A DNA stretch of 64,000 bases, from contig JAJLRJ010000004.1 of NCBI GenBank assembly GCA_024195265.1, positions 46,339,337 through 46,403,336 of the forward strand. The letters run 5' to 3'. A model generated the notes under the pieces. The model ran no database searches, was not told the DNA's origin, and saw only the letters and a list, made by a program, of their open reading frames with translations. The position numbers and the translations under genes were made by a program. Shown in pieces: positions 23,186 through 34,503 of this stretch (position 1 is the first letter of the stretch; each line of letters opens with the position of its first letter). The DNA is from Dendrophyllia cribrosa (taxonomy: Eukaryota; Cnidaria; Anthozoa; Scleractinia; Dendrophylliidae).

Positions 23186-23576
23186 CATTCAACAGTACTG
23201 AATAAATTTGGTTTGTCAGACACAAATCAGCAACGGGGTCGACAGACTCGATCCAACGGATCGCAAATATCTCAGAACAGAATGATAAATCTCAACTCAA
23301 ACGTTTGTAACACTGAAAACTCAGAGTTGCATCGATATTGTCAGATTATTATATTGTCTACAAATACATTGTTGCAAGTTTGGTTATTGTTGTAATGGTT
23401 TCTGGTGACCTGTTTTTTGTTTCTTTTTTTTTTCTTCAAAAATTACACGAATTTAATAACATACAATATGTTGCTCTTTGTTTACACAGAGTATAAATAC
23501 AATACTATATGATTGTAATAGATTTCATTGTCAAATTTACAGATAAATATGTCGACTACTTACATGGATGTTAACC

Positions 23577-23609
<33 letters not shown>

Positions 23610-23644
23610 AGTCGTATGCACAGTATTTATATTCAATACACATC

Positions 23645-23672
<28 letters not shown>
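22136..23672. mobile_element. Putative 1.5-kb non-coding insertion
   Basis: Short inverted ends (tgcccccgc / gcgggggca). The flanks match two adjacent halves of the uninterrupted sequence at 20142-20261, implying insertion between ctggttatt and aaagaaagtg. Inside, the block gtgtgcggaaaactcagacc (near 22403) and its reverse counterpart near 23040-23075 form an internal inverted repeat. No transposase is seen; about 25 bp between the right end and the host match is unexplained. Confidence 0.5.
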
Positions 23673-23676
<4 letters not shown>

Positions 23677-23784
23677 ATAGTGAACACTATTTCTAGTTAA
23701 AGAAAGTGAGGCTTCATCGTCTTGTCAAGTCGTTTCATTTGGCAATGTCTACAACATCAACATCTGGTGTTGCTCTCAAAACCA

Positions 23785-24426
23785 CATAAACGAGCAGCTT
23801 ACGTAGATGAAAACTATTTGCATTTTTGAGTCAACTGCGCGTGTGCTATCGACGGTGTCCGCCAACACCTGAACGACACCTGTTATAATGATGCAGTCAA
23901 TTTATCACCAGGCAACCGAAAAGAGATGGCGCATCAAATTCGGCCTCCAAGCATGTCAAACTGAGTCGATTCGTCTCAGGTAGTTGACATTTCGACTCTC
24001 ACCGGAAATCAGGTCGCAATAAAACTAGCACCTAACCGGAAGTGTGGCTGCATGGTTCGTTTGTGTGGTTGCGTGAGACAACAATACAACATGGACCTTC
24101 CTCGTTTTAAAGCGTGTTCACAGAAAGGAAATATATCAAGCGTGCGCTCGGTACGTTCAACACGAGTCGATCCGACTCACCAGAAATCTGGTAACGTGAG
24201 ACTTAAGGCAAACGGGGAGGGTAGAAAATGTGAACGAATCGACTCGATTCGTCTTGCGTAAAGTCGAATCGACTCACCGGAAGTCGATTTGCGACACACT
24301 TAGAAAAAACCCCAGCACATTTTCACCGGCTGTTGTGTGTTTACCCGTTTATGGCGTTAAGTCTAGTTAAATATATAATTGGCCGGTACTTGCATGTTTT
24401 TCTCGCTTATTAATAAACGCCCAAAG
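23785..24426. other. Non-coding, repeated cgaatcgactcacc motifs
   Basis: The motif gartcgaytc with (t)caccgga recurs at least five times between 23965 and 24290. A possible short coding exon at 24091-24150 (ATG followed by 20 codons and a GTACGT donor) was considered for the downstream gene but does not fit in phase. Confidence 0.4.
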
Positions 24427-24597
24427 CAGTGGCGGATCCAGGGGGGGGGGGGGGGGGAGGGGAGGAATTGGCTAGCCACCCCCCTTTTGATCGTCGGTTT
24501 TAACAGTTTTCTTTTTAATTGCAACAATGAAAAGTTTTTTAGACTTAGGCATATACCCGTAGCCACTCCCCATAAAAAATCCTGGATCCGCCCCTGC
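24426..24597. mobile_element. MITE with ggcggatccagg ends
   Basis: Inverted ends gcagtggcggatccagg and cctggatccgcccctgc enclose about 170 bp that include a run of G's. Non-coding. Confidence 0.85.
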
Positions 24598-24779
24598 AAA
24601 GGTACACAAAGAAACTTCGCAGATTAGGACTCTTCATTGCATAGCATTTGTGTGAGAGAGATGTATCAAGCGAATAACATTTTCTTTCGATATTGAATTA
24701 TCATATGCTTCAAAAAAAAAATAGAAGAAAATTGACAAACAAACTGTGCCACCGCTTTGTTTTGCCAGATAATGCTAAA

Positions 24780-25010
24780 CCGATCGCTCCCAAGGGACGG
24801 GAAGAAGAGAGACCCTGGTAACGAGGTTGGATCGAATTGCTGGATATCTTTTGACAATGTCCCACCCCCGGGCTGACCTATTTTAGGATCTTTTAGCAAA
24901 TGCCCCACCCTTGGGAAAGAAAAGTTATAAAACGCCCGACAAATGCCCGGGAAGGGGGGGGGGTGGGGGGGGGGGGGGGGGGGGGGGGAGACGAGCGGGC
25001 GTGGAATTGA
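24780..25010. repeat. Repeat relics and G-run
   Basis: Contains gggaagaagagagaccctgg, an arm of the small palindrome found complete at 43463-43551, followed by ccccacccccgggctgac and an interrupted G-run near 24953-24988. This is probably the remains of a G-capped element. Confidence 0.6.
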
Positions 25011-25254
25011 CAGACCCATCACTGAGAACTGATCGACCATTTATTTTGATTGGATTTAAAAATCCGCAGTCGAACGCAACGGAGACTCCATCACTCTCAC
25101 CTTCCCAATCGAATGGGTGCGTTAAATAGGAATTAATTTGAGCTCTTGAAGTAACAATAATTAATATTCACGATCATTCACCAGTCAACCCCCTGACAAT
25201 CTTATGAAGGTCATGAAGCTGTGGTTATGCTAATGGTCCTAATGTTCTTTTTAG

Positions 25255-26053
25255 TGAACGTTCGGGCATAAGAGAAACCGCAAAAAGATTAGGTTTGGGT
25301 GACGATGTGAAGGTGCAGTTAAATAGGTACGTTTTTGCCATTCTGTCGTTTATGCCATTAAGAAGTATGTTTATCTGTTTATACATCACATTTATTTTGT
25401 TGCTTTTATTGTTAAAAATAGGGAATCAAAAAAGGATGGCAGAACAGAACGTTACGCCATTGAGACAGATCACCAGCTGGACTTAGAGTTGCCTTCCATC
25501 TTAAGTGGCAAAGATAAACTTCAACGTGAGTGACCTCGTGTTATGCGTTGAGCGTGGATTGGTCCTTTTTTTACCCGAGAAATAAATAAGACTATATCTG
25601 AAAACTAAATAAGTATAACGAAAAGTTTTAGCAAAGATTTTATTGGACAGCTGATTTTGTACCGGCATGATTTGTAATGCACATAAAAGTACCTAGTTAG
25701 GCGCTGACCTGTACCATTGCCGGATTAGTCAACAAAGGACAATTATCACAATTACAGATAAAGATAAAGGATAATAGAATTAACGATGTATAGAACTAAT
25801 CTAAAGAGTTCTTTAAGAACTGTGCATAACAAAAGTTCATTACCTAAAGACCTTGCTCGTTTCTTTTATTCTGTTTTGTTTCCACTTCTAGTTATTGTCT
25901 ATCCTATTAAAACTGTCTTCTCGAAGAAATGTCCGACAATTGTGATCAAGGAGAGCTGCTCCAACAAGTCTTTAACAGCGGCACACACACCATCACCTTC
26001 AGAGGGTCCAGCGGAGCTCAAAGAGGAAGAGAAAGCCAAACTGAATGAAGCCG
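25255..26053 (+). CDS. Zinc-finger gene, first three recognised exons
   Basis: 25255-25326 encodes GIRETAKRLGLGDD, which has the look of a short helix-turn-helix. 25422-25525 and 25892-26053 follow, with donors gtacgt, gtgagt and gtaatc and pyrimidine-rich acceptors before the second and third. Junction phases (2, 1, 1) agree on both sides. An ATG is not found in these exons, so at least one upstream exon exists outside what I could identify. Confidence 0.65.
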
Positions 26054-29000
26054 GTAATCATGGAAATATATACAATAAAATAGTGTCAGACCGAAATAAA
26101 GCGCTCTGGCTGACCTCCTGGTTGTGCCTCAAATGATAGGAATAATAAATTCCCAAAGGATCCAAAACAACGTTTTGGATTAGGAAAATACAGTTTTATT
26201 TCAACTCCTAATAAAAAATTCACTTCTTCTTAAGAAAACGGTGCATTAGTCATTCACACATGATCCCAACTGCTCGAATTACTACTTATAAATGCTTTCT
26301 CACAATTGTTTAGAATTGGTCAAGAGATGCGAAAGTAAGCTGATCAAATGTGATAAACATGCTGATGTAAAAACAAGAGAAACGAATGGGAAGGTTATAC
26401 AGTGGCCATGGAAAATTTCGTGTGGTATTTGCAAACGAAATATACAGATGAGATACGACAGTGACCTGAAAGGACGGATCGCCTATTTTGACCGACGTAA
26501 GTCCAAATTTACTGAGTGTTTACGCTACGTAAAGTGATCCGAAATCTAGTTGTACACATATATTTTTACTAGCTAATGAATACAGGATTCAAGACTTCGT
26601 AATCCATGAATGCGGCAGTGTTGTTAGAATTTCAGCGTGAAAGAGACACTGATTCTTTTTAACCATATATTAACTCTATAAAACTTTATGCAGGCGAACA
26701 ATCAAGCTAAAATAAACAAAAAATGTGCCATGTGCCAGTGAGAAAAAAAAATTAATAATTGAAGCATTCATTTACAAACAGTAATAAAATAATCGTTAAA
26801 AATTATGGTACATATGTAAACGAAATAATACAGCAGTAACTTCAAAATACATCTATATTGATAACATATTAATCTAACTTCTTTTTGTTTCTTGATGCTA
26901 TAGATCATTACTCCAAATGTAGCTCCAAACAAGCAAAGACCGTGCGTCAGAACAAACTAACGGACATGTTTGGGGTAAAGCGAACATCTCAAGAAAAAGC
27001 TCACGAGAAAGGAGAAACTGCTAAAAGGCCAAGGAGAGAGAAAACGGATTCAGACCTTGACCTGTCTGACTGTGAAACGTAAATAATAGTTTTGTGACTG
27101 CGAACACATCATTGTACGTATTTTCCTAAAGGTCCAAAAGTATTGAAAAAATAGACAATGGACCAACTAGGTAGCAGAATATTGCATTTGCAAGGATTCA
27201 TTACGGAGTCATTGTGAGACTTACTGTTAAATTCGTTGTCGGTTTTTCAAGGTTGTTCATTTTCTGGTGGAAAATATTTGTTTAGTAAGATATGTTTAAG
27301 GTCTTTAAGGTAATTATGTCATTAAAAAATCTGCAATCTTTGTTGATTGACCATATTTTCCATATGTTAACTCTTTCTTTTGGCTCTTGTTATGATTGTA
27401 TTGCATGGGTTGACAAAATTAAAGAAAGCTTGTACTGTTCTTGTCTAGAACGTATTACTCAAGTGGAGGGGAATGGGATTCCTACCAGGACGATGACAAC
27501 ACGGATGAGGAACTCGATGACTCGGACATGGATGATGATTCTGTCGAGGCCTGCTCATGCAGTGAGGTTAACGAAGTGCTGTCAGATGACAGTGTTGACG
27601 CAGATGACCTCTTCACTGTGTATGTTGGTGTCGAAGAGGCAGATCCAGTATGCGTTAAGATACAAGACCTCCTTCGTCGAGGAAAGATATCAAAGGAAGG
27701 GATTTTCTATAAATATCTTAATGATGTGCTAGAGATAATGTACAATCCTTTCCACGAATATGACCAAGAGGTTGTGGAATTCTTTAACACCATCACCTAC
27801 CTTGGTGGCAAACGCACAACCTGTTTTATCAGAGGGCCAATGAACTTGGGAGATGGCCGAAATAGCCATGTGAATCTAATAGATAAAAAAATGAACCTTG
27901 GAGGACCCTCGGAATCTGTGTGTGCCAAGTACCAGGCCGGATATACACCGGAATCAGGTGTTATCAAACCATTATCTTTAGGCCACCTGGAGCTATTAAA
28001 AAATTCACAAGCTAAATCGTTAATCGAAACACCTAAGCTAAACGTGATTCCTTGTGCCCTCGCCAATGATGGGACGGCTTTGAAACCGGCAATTGAGTTC
28101 GATTCTCGATTAAAGGAAAACATTGGTCTCAAAATACCCGTTGACATCCATTACGTTCAAGAAAATCCATCGCCCTCTCCCGAGTATGTCAAGGAAAATA
28201 TTGTTACAGAAGCAATCGTTTCTTCTCTGACATCTCTGGATAACTTTTGTTCTCTTCCTGTGGCAGTTGATTACACCACACAAAGAGGAAAAACTGGCGA
28301 AGCTATGGCAGACTTCTTCAGAGAACACATCAAAACTCTGCAAGCGTGCGAATCATGTCAGCAACAAGCGCCTCATAGTCGCCATATCATCTCTTCCCAA
28401 AGAATTAACTGCAAGAGTTTCTGTGAAGAGTGCTACGAGTCGACGAGTGTCTGTGATGAATGTAAATTATTGGGACAGGTCAGCCACTTACCTTCGTTGC
28501 GCTTCTGTGATGCATGTCGGGACGCAAACACTGTCTGTTTTCGTCGAGTTGTGACAATAGTCTGCAGTGACTGCGAAAGCGGAAACAAAACAGCCTTTGA
28601 GACACTTAAAGAAAAACTAGAAGCGGGCACTGAAGACCCCGAACTTGCATTTTTGTCTGTTTTACCAGATTGTCCTCATGTTGGTAAAAGCATGAAAGCC
28701 GCGTTTTCAAACTGGCGGCTGAAATGTAAAGGGGAACGTATTAACTTGGCTTTGATACGTACTTTGAGAAATCGCTCAAACAAAGAAACCAAAGACACCT
28801 TCAGAAAGCTTATTCCCAAAAACGATCATGTTAAGAATAAAGATAGACAAGATCCATCTTCCGTTCTCACCCTAAGCAACAATAAGTTGACCTCTGAGTT
28901 GAAAAACGCTGGCTACGTCTGTCATACAATCATTCCAGAGCTAGACAAATATTCTGCTGACAACCAATTGGGTATGTTTCCATCACCAATTAGCGTTGCC

Positions 29001-30895
29001 ATTCCGTCGTACGGATGAATAGCATTTCTGTCCTATGACGTGAAGAGTTCCTCGTCTACGCTATACAAAGCTCGCCTGCATAGTCCTGTTGACAAGATTA
29101 CAGCAATCGGGAAAAAGCTTGAAGCAAGGGATATCCACTGTGCTGATGGGATCATCTTCCTCACATCTGACGGTGGGCCTATCAAAGCAATTCCGTTTGC
29201 AGATGGGTCAATTAACATCTTGTCCAAGCCGAAGAAGAAAGATGATCTCATCAACCTTGCAAATCAACTGCAGCTGACGCCTACGGGGACTGTTGCAGAG
29301 ATAAAGGAAAGGCTGAACTGCTACTCTTTATCCCTCAAATCCAAATATGATCAGAATAACGTAAAGCCTGATGAAGTCCATTTCTGGAGTTTCGAAAGAC
29401 AGCCATCCTTTGAAGCTATGCTGTGCGCAGATGATGATCTGATCTACGCGGCAAGGAAGGACGTCCAAGTGATTGTCTCTTTTCAAGTGCAAAAGGATGG
29501 CGTCGGGCTGAAAGGGGTAAACATGCAAGAAATCATTAAGTATGGGCATTCGTGGCGAAAGATCTACAGCATGTGTCTGTGTGAAGGAAACCTTTTTTTG
29601 TCGCACTGCAAGGGAATCAGCAAAGTTTCTTTAGATAGAGTACAGGTAATACTGTTGTTCAACTGAACGATCAGCCGTGTATGTTGACTAGGTTTGGCTT
29701 ACAAATCCTGTTTAGTAACCAAAAGCGCGCATCCATGTGGAAGATCAAGACAGACGGAGGGGAAGACGTTTTTGCCGGCAGCGAAAGAGAGGAAGGGAGT
29801 GTTGATGGAAAAGTAAAGGATTGTCGGTTTCGACAGCCAATGGGCATTTGCACGGAGTCTGAAAGTGTCATTTACATCTGTGATGCCCAGACAAATTCCA
29901 TTAAGATCTGTACGAAAATGGTCGAGTGTGCTAAATTTCTTAACTCCATTGGTCAGCTTTTTTATGCTTTTTCTATCCACTGCAAAGGAGCAAGTTACTC
30001 TGTAAAGTCTGCCGATGAAGCGCTTTCGCTTGTCCACCAATGCAAAGAGCTTTTAGACAGGAACACCAACGAGATCAGGATGAGCACTGGCATTACAGGC
30101 GCAATTAATGGACCCCAGGGTCATGTTTCCGCCAAGACCGTTGCCTCCGTTGCACTTGTTGAATGGGGACTGCAAAGATTGTACAACAATTTAGAACCAT
30201 TCAATTACAATGCAACAAATCTCCTTAGTTGTATGACACTTGACGTAGAAAATTGTCACTCCACTGTGCACATCAAGCAGGCGAACATGTCAATGATGGA
30301 ATATTCTAGATCTTTTGGACTTACAATGAAAGAGTCAGTTAAAAGGGTAACACACTGGGCGGCTTATTACCATACAAGCAGGAAGTCGTGGTACCCCAAA
30401 CCGGAGGAGACAATACCATTTTCGAAAGTTCCTTCGATAAAGCCACTTCCCATCGTTGACATGTCGAAGGCAAATTGCGATATTATGCGAGATTGGGCCT
30501 CGGCGTATGGAGCCGCAGTACGACAGCGGACAGTGCGCCAGGAGACGACGATGGCCAAGCATGGCACTCTACCCGAGTTCATCTATCAGCGACACTGCAT
30601 CAGTTCTGAACGACCTATTAATGTCTCTTTCGAGGAGGCTGGACAAGATGTCTTAGATGAACAGGAAACTGGAGGACCTGGAGAGGACGCTCAAACTGAG
30701 CCAGGGGAACAAGCTACGTATGAACGCGGAGATGAGCCTGAATACGACGAAAGCAGCGATGAGGATGATGTAGGAGCCAGCGATGAAAGCGGAAACTACT
30801 TACAAGGAGAAATCGGGAGCTCGACAACCTTTCTGCTAGGCGCAAGGTCACGCTTTGGGAGAGCCATTCGATTCAACAATCGCCTTATTCTTTAA
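25255..30895 (+). CDS. Multi-exon zinc-finger/SAP/NHL-like protein, unknown family
   Basis: Exons 25255-25326, 25422-25525, 25892-26053, 26314-26496, 26904-27078 and 27449-30895 join in phase at all five junctions, each with GT donor and AG acceptor. The 5' end is missing: 25255 starts mid-codon after a good acceptor. The partial product is about 1,380 residues. In order it has a C2HC zinc finger, an acidic segment, a conserved-looking middle, a cysteine-rich block, a SAP-like motif, an NHL-like repeat, a region with DVENCHSTVH and an acidic tail. Nuclear DNA-associated action is inferred from the zinc finger and SAP-like motif only. A TGA at 29016-29018 and a frameshift near 29640 break the last exon, so this may be a recent pseudogene, or the sequence may contain errors. 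It resembles large uncharacterised cnidarian proteins I recall; I cannot name the family. Confidence 0.7.
26314..27078 (+). CDS. Zinc-finger gene, exons encoding the C2HC finger
   Basis: Exons 26314-26496 and 26904-27078 join in phase 1. Numbering from the first recognised residue, C149-x2-C152 lies in one exon, and H174/H175 with C179 fall at and after the splice. A finger assembled only by splicing is good evidence that the intron is real. The second exon continues with a basic, lysine- and arginine-rich stretch (AKRPRREK) that could be a nuclear localisation signal. The spacing resembles BED-like or other C2HC fingers. Confidence 0.7.
27449..29018 (+). CDS. Zinc-finger gene, terminal exon part 1 (to in-frame TGA)
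   Basis: Begins after the acceptor ttcttgtctag. An acidic segment (27510-27620) is followed by a region with YLGGKRTTCFIRGPMN. Near 28345-28590 come at least six CxxC pairs (for example CEEC, CDEC, CDAC, CSDC), suggesting a multi-zinc module. After it, LPDCPHVGKSMKAAFSNW recalls the D-P-H-x2-K block of some RNase H-fold transposases; this is a weak resemblance. The frame stops at TGA 29016-29018 and resumes at once in the same frame. Confidence 0.7.
29019..29666 (+). CDS. Zinc-finger gene, terminal exon part 2 (SAP-like)
   Basis: Same frame as part 1 after the TGA. Residues encoded at about 29235-29325 (DLINLANQLQLTPTGTVAEI) fit the SAP motif, a helix-turn-helix that binds DNA in chromatin proteins. 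Then come alternating hydrophobic strands that may be beta-propeller blades (LIYAARKDVQVIVSF, MCLCEGNLFLSHCKGISKV). From about 29640 the frame must shift to continue; the original frame ends at 29664-29666. Confidence 0.65.
   Translation: MAFLSYDVKSSSSTLYKARLHSPVDKITAIGKKLEARDIHCADGIIFLTSDGGPIKAIPFADGSINILSKPKKKDDLINLANQLQLTPTGTVAEIKERLNCYSLSLKSKYDQNNVKPDEVHFWSFERQPSFEAMLCADDDLIYAARKDVQVIVSFQVQKDGVGLKGVNMQEIIKYGHSWRKIYSMCLCEGNLFLSHCKGISKVSLDRVQVILLFN
29642..30895 (+). CDS. Zinc-finger gene, terminal exon part 3 (NHL-like, acidic tail)
   Basis: In the shifted frame the protein continues without a break from GNTVVQLND. An NHL-like repeat follows (DGKVKDCRFRQPMGICTE, then IYICDAQTNSIKI, 29800-29915), and later DVENCHSTVH and HWAAYYHTSRKSWYPKPEE (30243-30413). 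The C-terminal 90 residues are rich in E, D and G. Stop TAA is at 30893-30895. A one-base loss or two-base gain would explain the shift. Confidence 0.65.
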   Translation, partial: TGNTVVQLNDQPCMLTRFGLQILFSNQKRASMWKIKTDGGEDVFAGSEREEGSVDGKVKDCRFRQPMGICTESESVIYICDAQTNSIKICTKMVECAKFLNSIGQLFYAFSIHCKGASYSVKSADEALSLVHQCKELLDRNTNEIRMSTGITGAINGPQGHVSAKTVASVALVEWGLQRLYNNLEPFNYNATNLLSCMTLDVENCHSTVHIKQANMSMMEYSRSFGLTMKESVKRVTHWAAYYHTSRKSWYPKPEETIPFSKVPSIKPLPIVDMSKANCDIMRDWASAYGAAVRQRTVRQETTMAKHGTLPEFIYQRHCISSERPINVSFEEAGQDVLDEQETGGPGEDAQTEPGEQATYERGDEPEYDESSDEDDVGASDESGNYLQGEIGSSTTFLLGARSRFGRAIRFNNRLIL

Positions 30896-31430
30896 AACGT
30901 TTCCGTTGTTATTGTCTAAAAATGCCATAATATAAAAAGATTGGAAACATGAAACTTAGCAGAAATAAGCAAGGAAATAAACTGTGAATTTAATTTCAGG
31001 ACACGTGACTTCCCGGAAACGTTCCTGCACCACGAGGTAGCGGTAACTTTTCGGCTGAACTTCGCAGTCATGTTTATAGATCTTCCAGCGACAAAGTGTA
31101 ACCAACAACAAAGATCCAAAGGCATCGGTAGAGTAACTACGGTTTTGGCCTTGTGGTGTTTGTTTCGGAGATTTTCTTGAGGTAAAAAAGTAATATCTTA
31201 AAAGTATTATCACGTGCGGACGCGAAAATCATCTGAATAAAAATATACATTGCGGTGACGGTGTTTTGTCGACTTTTCTTGCGGTGATGCGGTGTTCGGT
31301 AATTTTTTTTTGCGGTGTTGCGGTGTTCAGACCCCCCCAAAGTCCCCCTCCTGGATCTCGACTTGCGATCGGGTATGGCTGGGTTTCTTGAAGATCGTAA
31401 GCTTTTATTTCAATTTCTTTCATTTTCTTT
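30896..31430. other. Non-coding 3' flank
   Basis: Contains tgcggtgatgcggtgttc repeated with variation near 31280-31325 and no gene. Confidence 0.45.
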
Positions 31431-31800
31431 GCGTTTGAAATCGTTCAATTTTCAAAAAATATCAAACCGTGCCTATGCGTCACGCGTTAGCTCGCTGTAC
31501 AAGGTTCAAATGACATGCTGGCATAAGTTTATTCAGCCATCAGCTTTTAGCAATGTTTATAAATACAGCTTTGTATCCAGAACTGTGAAGGTTTGGAATA
31601 ACTTAAGTAATGATATTATTGAAGCTACCACACTGAACGCCTTTAAACGTGCCGTTTCAGAGATTGGTATTGAACTAGAACTTACTTAATGAGCAATTTT
31701 TTTTCTCACATATTTATTTAATAGGATTATTTATATTTATTGTAAACAGGATTGTAAAATTTCATTTATTTAACTAGTAGTAATCATAGATTATAATGCG
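31430..31800 (+). mobile_element. LINE 3' end (truncated)
   Basis: The frame ending at 31689 carries SFVSRTVKVWNNLSNDIIEA, typical of the C-terminus of CR1/L2/RTE-type reverse transcriptases (a tyrosine- or arginine-rich stretch, then VWNxLP-like). Only the last ~100 residues are present, as expected for 5'-truncated insertion. An AT-rich 3' tail follows. Confidence 0.75.
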
Positions 31801-31984
31801 TCTCCTTATCCCGTGGCACCTCGTCTTGACCTAGTACCGCAGTTTCATGAATTAATTTATGTCACGCAGGCACAAACGTCGGGCCGACATCAAACAAATT
31901 CACGCTATCGCCGTGGGATCGGGCAAAATCCTACCGTGCTGTGTACTCCGAAGGGTTTCAGATTTTTCCGACATACATATAGTA

Positions 31985-32670
31985 TATTTGTCTTGATTTC
32001 ATTTCGGTTATTTCTCCGATTCTGAAATCATACTACTCAGTACATGTACTAATACCGGAACCGGAAATGAGGAATTCCTGAGAAAGCCTGAAAAAGTGCT
32101 CCCGTGATAAACTTCTTAAGTCACGCAACATTCAACGTCAATTTCGCAGGATTTTTCGGATAAAATTACAACTACCGGTTGCAAGTAAGACACAAGACTG
32201 TTGAATATAATTCCTTTATTAGCTAGACAAATTTTAGCCACAAAACTGCGAAATCTTTAGTCGCAAATGCGCCCGATACAGGCGCAATTTCGAGCACTGT
32301 AAAGTTAATCTGCGTTCGCCTGGCGCGGCCGGTCAGTGAATTATTGCTACAAGACATATGGCGAATTGCACCGTACCGTAGAACATCGCGAAGAACGACG
32401 TCGGTATTTTAAATAGGTGAAAGCTTCCCAAATCAGGCAGAGAACCACAGCAAAATCAAGATAGAACATTCAAAACATACCAGAACGGTAGCGAGGAAAA
32501 TCCGATAACTTCTTGCTTGATTCCAAAGAGACCCAACAACTTACTTGGTCCGGAGAAGAACCTTCGTCCAATTTTTCCACTGCGTACTTTTAGTAGGCAT
32601 TGAAATATTGAGCCGTACGATTCCAAAATCGGAAAAATATCCGAAACTAAATCAAGACAAATAGATTATT
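31985..32670. repeat. Inverted-repeat pair, element of about 0.69 kb
   Basis: tatttgtcttgatttcattt and cggttatttctccgatt at the left are mirrored by aatcggaaaaatatccg and aaatcaagacaaata at the right. The interior is non-coding. Probably a diverged DNA element. Confidence 0.55.
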
Positions 32671-32731
32671 CACATGTGACATTTCGGAACCCCAGCTCCC
32701 CAGGATGATGCCTGATTTCCACGCGCTGGGA

Positions 32732-32908
32732 ATGCTGGATACTATTGTGACGTTTCAAGATGGCGCAGATTTGGTACCGACACTTTTCTCGATTCGTTTC
32801 GCCTAGACGACGCGCTAAGCATGCTGGATACTATTGTGACGTTTCAAGATGGCGCAGATTTGGTACCGACACTTTTCTCGATTCGTTCCGCCTAGCCGAC
32901 AAGATTAG
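32732..32908 (+). repeat. Tandem duplication, 89-bp unit
   Basis: Two copies begin atgctggatactattgtgac at 32732 and 32821 and are nearly identical for about 80 bp. Low divergence suggests a recent duplication. Confidence 0.92.
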
Positions 32909-34503
32909 GAAGCGTCTCCTTCGTCGACGCAATAAGCTGAACTATTGAAAGCTGATCAATTCACGTCTATGGGAAACCTTTGTGAATTACAATTATAGAT
33001 GTATACCCGACATATCTTATCGAACAAAACCGAACAAAATTTCAATCGAACTCAATCGATCGAAATCGAACACAATCGTTCGAATGAATTCGTGTTCAGC
33101 AATCGAACAAAATCGAACACGGAACTTTGTGAATGCTTCCTCTCGGGTTCCTATTTTCGTTTTCAAGATGAAACGATCACCGATCGTCACTGTGAATCTA
33201 CATTCATGGACGCCTTTAACTACAGCATCGATATCTAAAGTATTTATTGTGAACACCGCTACCAACCAGTTGGCTGCGTCTAAACTTGCGGGAACTTAAA
33301 AATGGCCAAAATATCATTTTGCAAAACTGTTACGCAATTAATACACCCGGCGTGTCCAATCGGTAAAAATCGATCATTGGAAGGCAATCGATATAACCAA
33401 TATTATTGATTATAATTAATCGATTATTAGTGGAGCTCTCGCCGGCCGAAGGCCCACTCGCGGAGCTCCATACTCATAGAACCTATGCCCATCATTTTTC
33501 ATGGTCATGGCTAGCGGAATGTTTCGCGGGCGCGTCCATCCGTCCCTCCGTCCGTCGCGCAAGACTAGCTCGCGGGCGCGTATGACGTCGCAAAACATGC
33601 GCGTATGACGTCGCGTAACATCCGGGATCTTAGCAATTTTCAAACCAAAGCGAGGCTTTGTTTTTCGCGCGGCTACACGGCCGAGGTCACGTCAGCTACC
33701 GTAAACACTTTTGTTGTGTTTAGCGGATAAAACCGTTTGCAAAAACGTTTTTTCCCTGCATTTTTTTAGCGGTTTGCTACTCAAGACAGGTTTAACATTT
33801 CTCAAACAGTGATCAAGACCGCATTTGAGGCTACGTAACTCTGCAAGTCAAGCGTTTTTGGAGGAATATAGAGCTAAGTGCTTATTTTTAAACCTGATTT
33901 CGTCTTAGGACAATTGAAGCTAGTAGATCGTCGAAACATTTGTTTAGCGCTAAACTAAACTCCTTTAACCCATTGACGGCCGTGCCGGCCAAAACCGGCG
34001 GTGAATTTGCAATAACACACATTTAAAATATACCCAGAAAAAGAAGAGCTTTAAGCGATGAAATCTTGCTTCGAGGAACTTCACAATCCGCGCAATAACT
34101 CACACATAAGCAGTTTGTGTGTATTGGACAACCCTCCAGTTTTTTCAGTCCGAAAATTCTATATCCCGCGCATTTTACAACGACATCGAATCCGAAGGCG
34201 CATTTTGTCGGGGAAGTCGTCGAGATCCGGACTTTTTGTGGCTTACAACCATTTTGAAATCCAGGCATTTATGAATAGATTCTTATCGCAGCTCCCAAAA
34301 CTCCCAGTAAAATGAGCAAAACCATTCCCCGCGAAAAATCTTCTTGCAACGTCTTGTAGATTACATTATGGGGATGCGTGCATGACGTGCAGAGCCAAGA
34401 CACAAAAAAAAGAACCAAGCTAACTTTTGTCCCGGGGATGGGCAACCGATAAAACTGATAATCGATAAAATCGAAATAAATTAGTTAGCTATATCGGAAA
34501 TCG
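32909..34503. other. Non-coding repeats; possible piggyBac end
   Basis: Near 33015-33120, atcgaacaaaatcgaac-like units repeat. 33410-33660 is GC-rich (gcgggcgcg, tgacgtcgc twice). At 33965 tttaacccattgacggccg has the TTAACCC form of a piggyBac end, but no partner end or transposase is seen. No gene could be supported. Confidence 0.45.

Noticed and set aside
24091..24150. ATG followed by 20 codons and a GTACGT donor as first exon of the zinc-finger gene
   Set aside because: It ends in phase 0, but the next supported exon at 25255 needs two bases from the preceding exon. An unknown middle exon could rescue it, but nothing shows one.
29016..29018. TGA as selenocysteine codon
   Set aside because: No selenoprotein-like context was recognised around it and no SECIS structure was identified downstream. 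A point change or error is simpler.
29646..29690. A 45-bp intron to explain the frame change near 29640
   Set aside because: A donor-like caggtaat and an acceptor-like ctag exist, but 45 bp is too short for an animal intron and the skipped piece reads well in the shifted frame.
33965..33985. Intact piggyBac transposon starting at TTAACCC
   Set aside because: Only one end-like sequence, no opposite end and no transposase frame.
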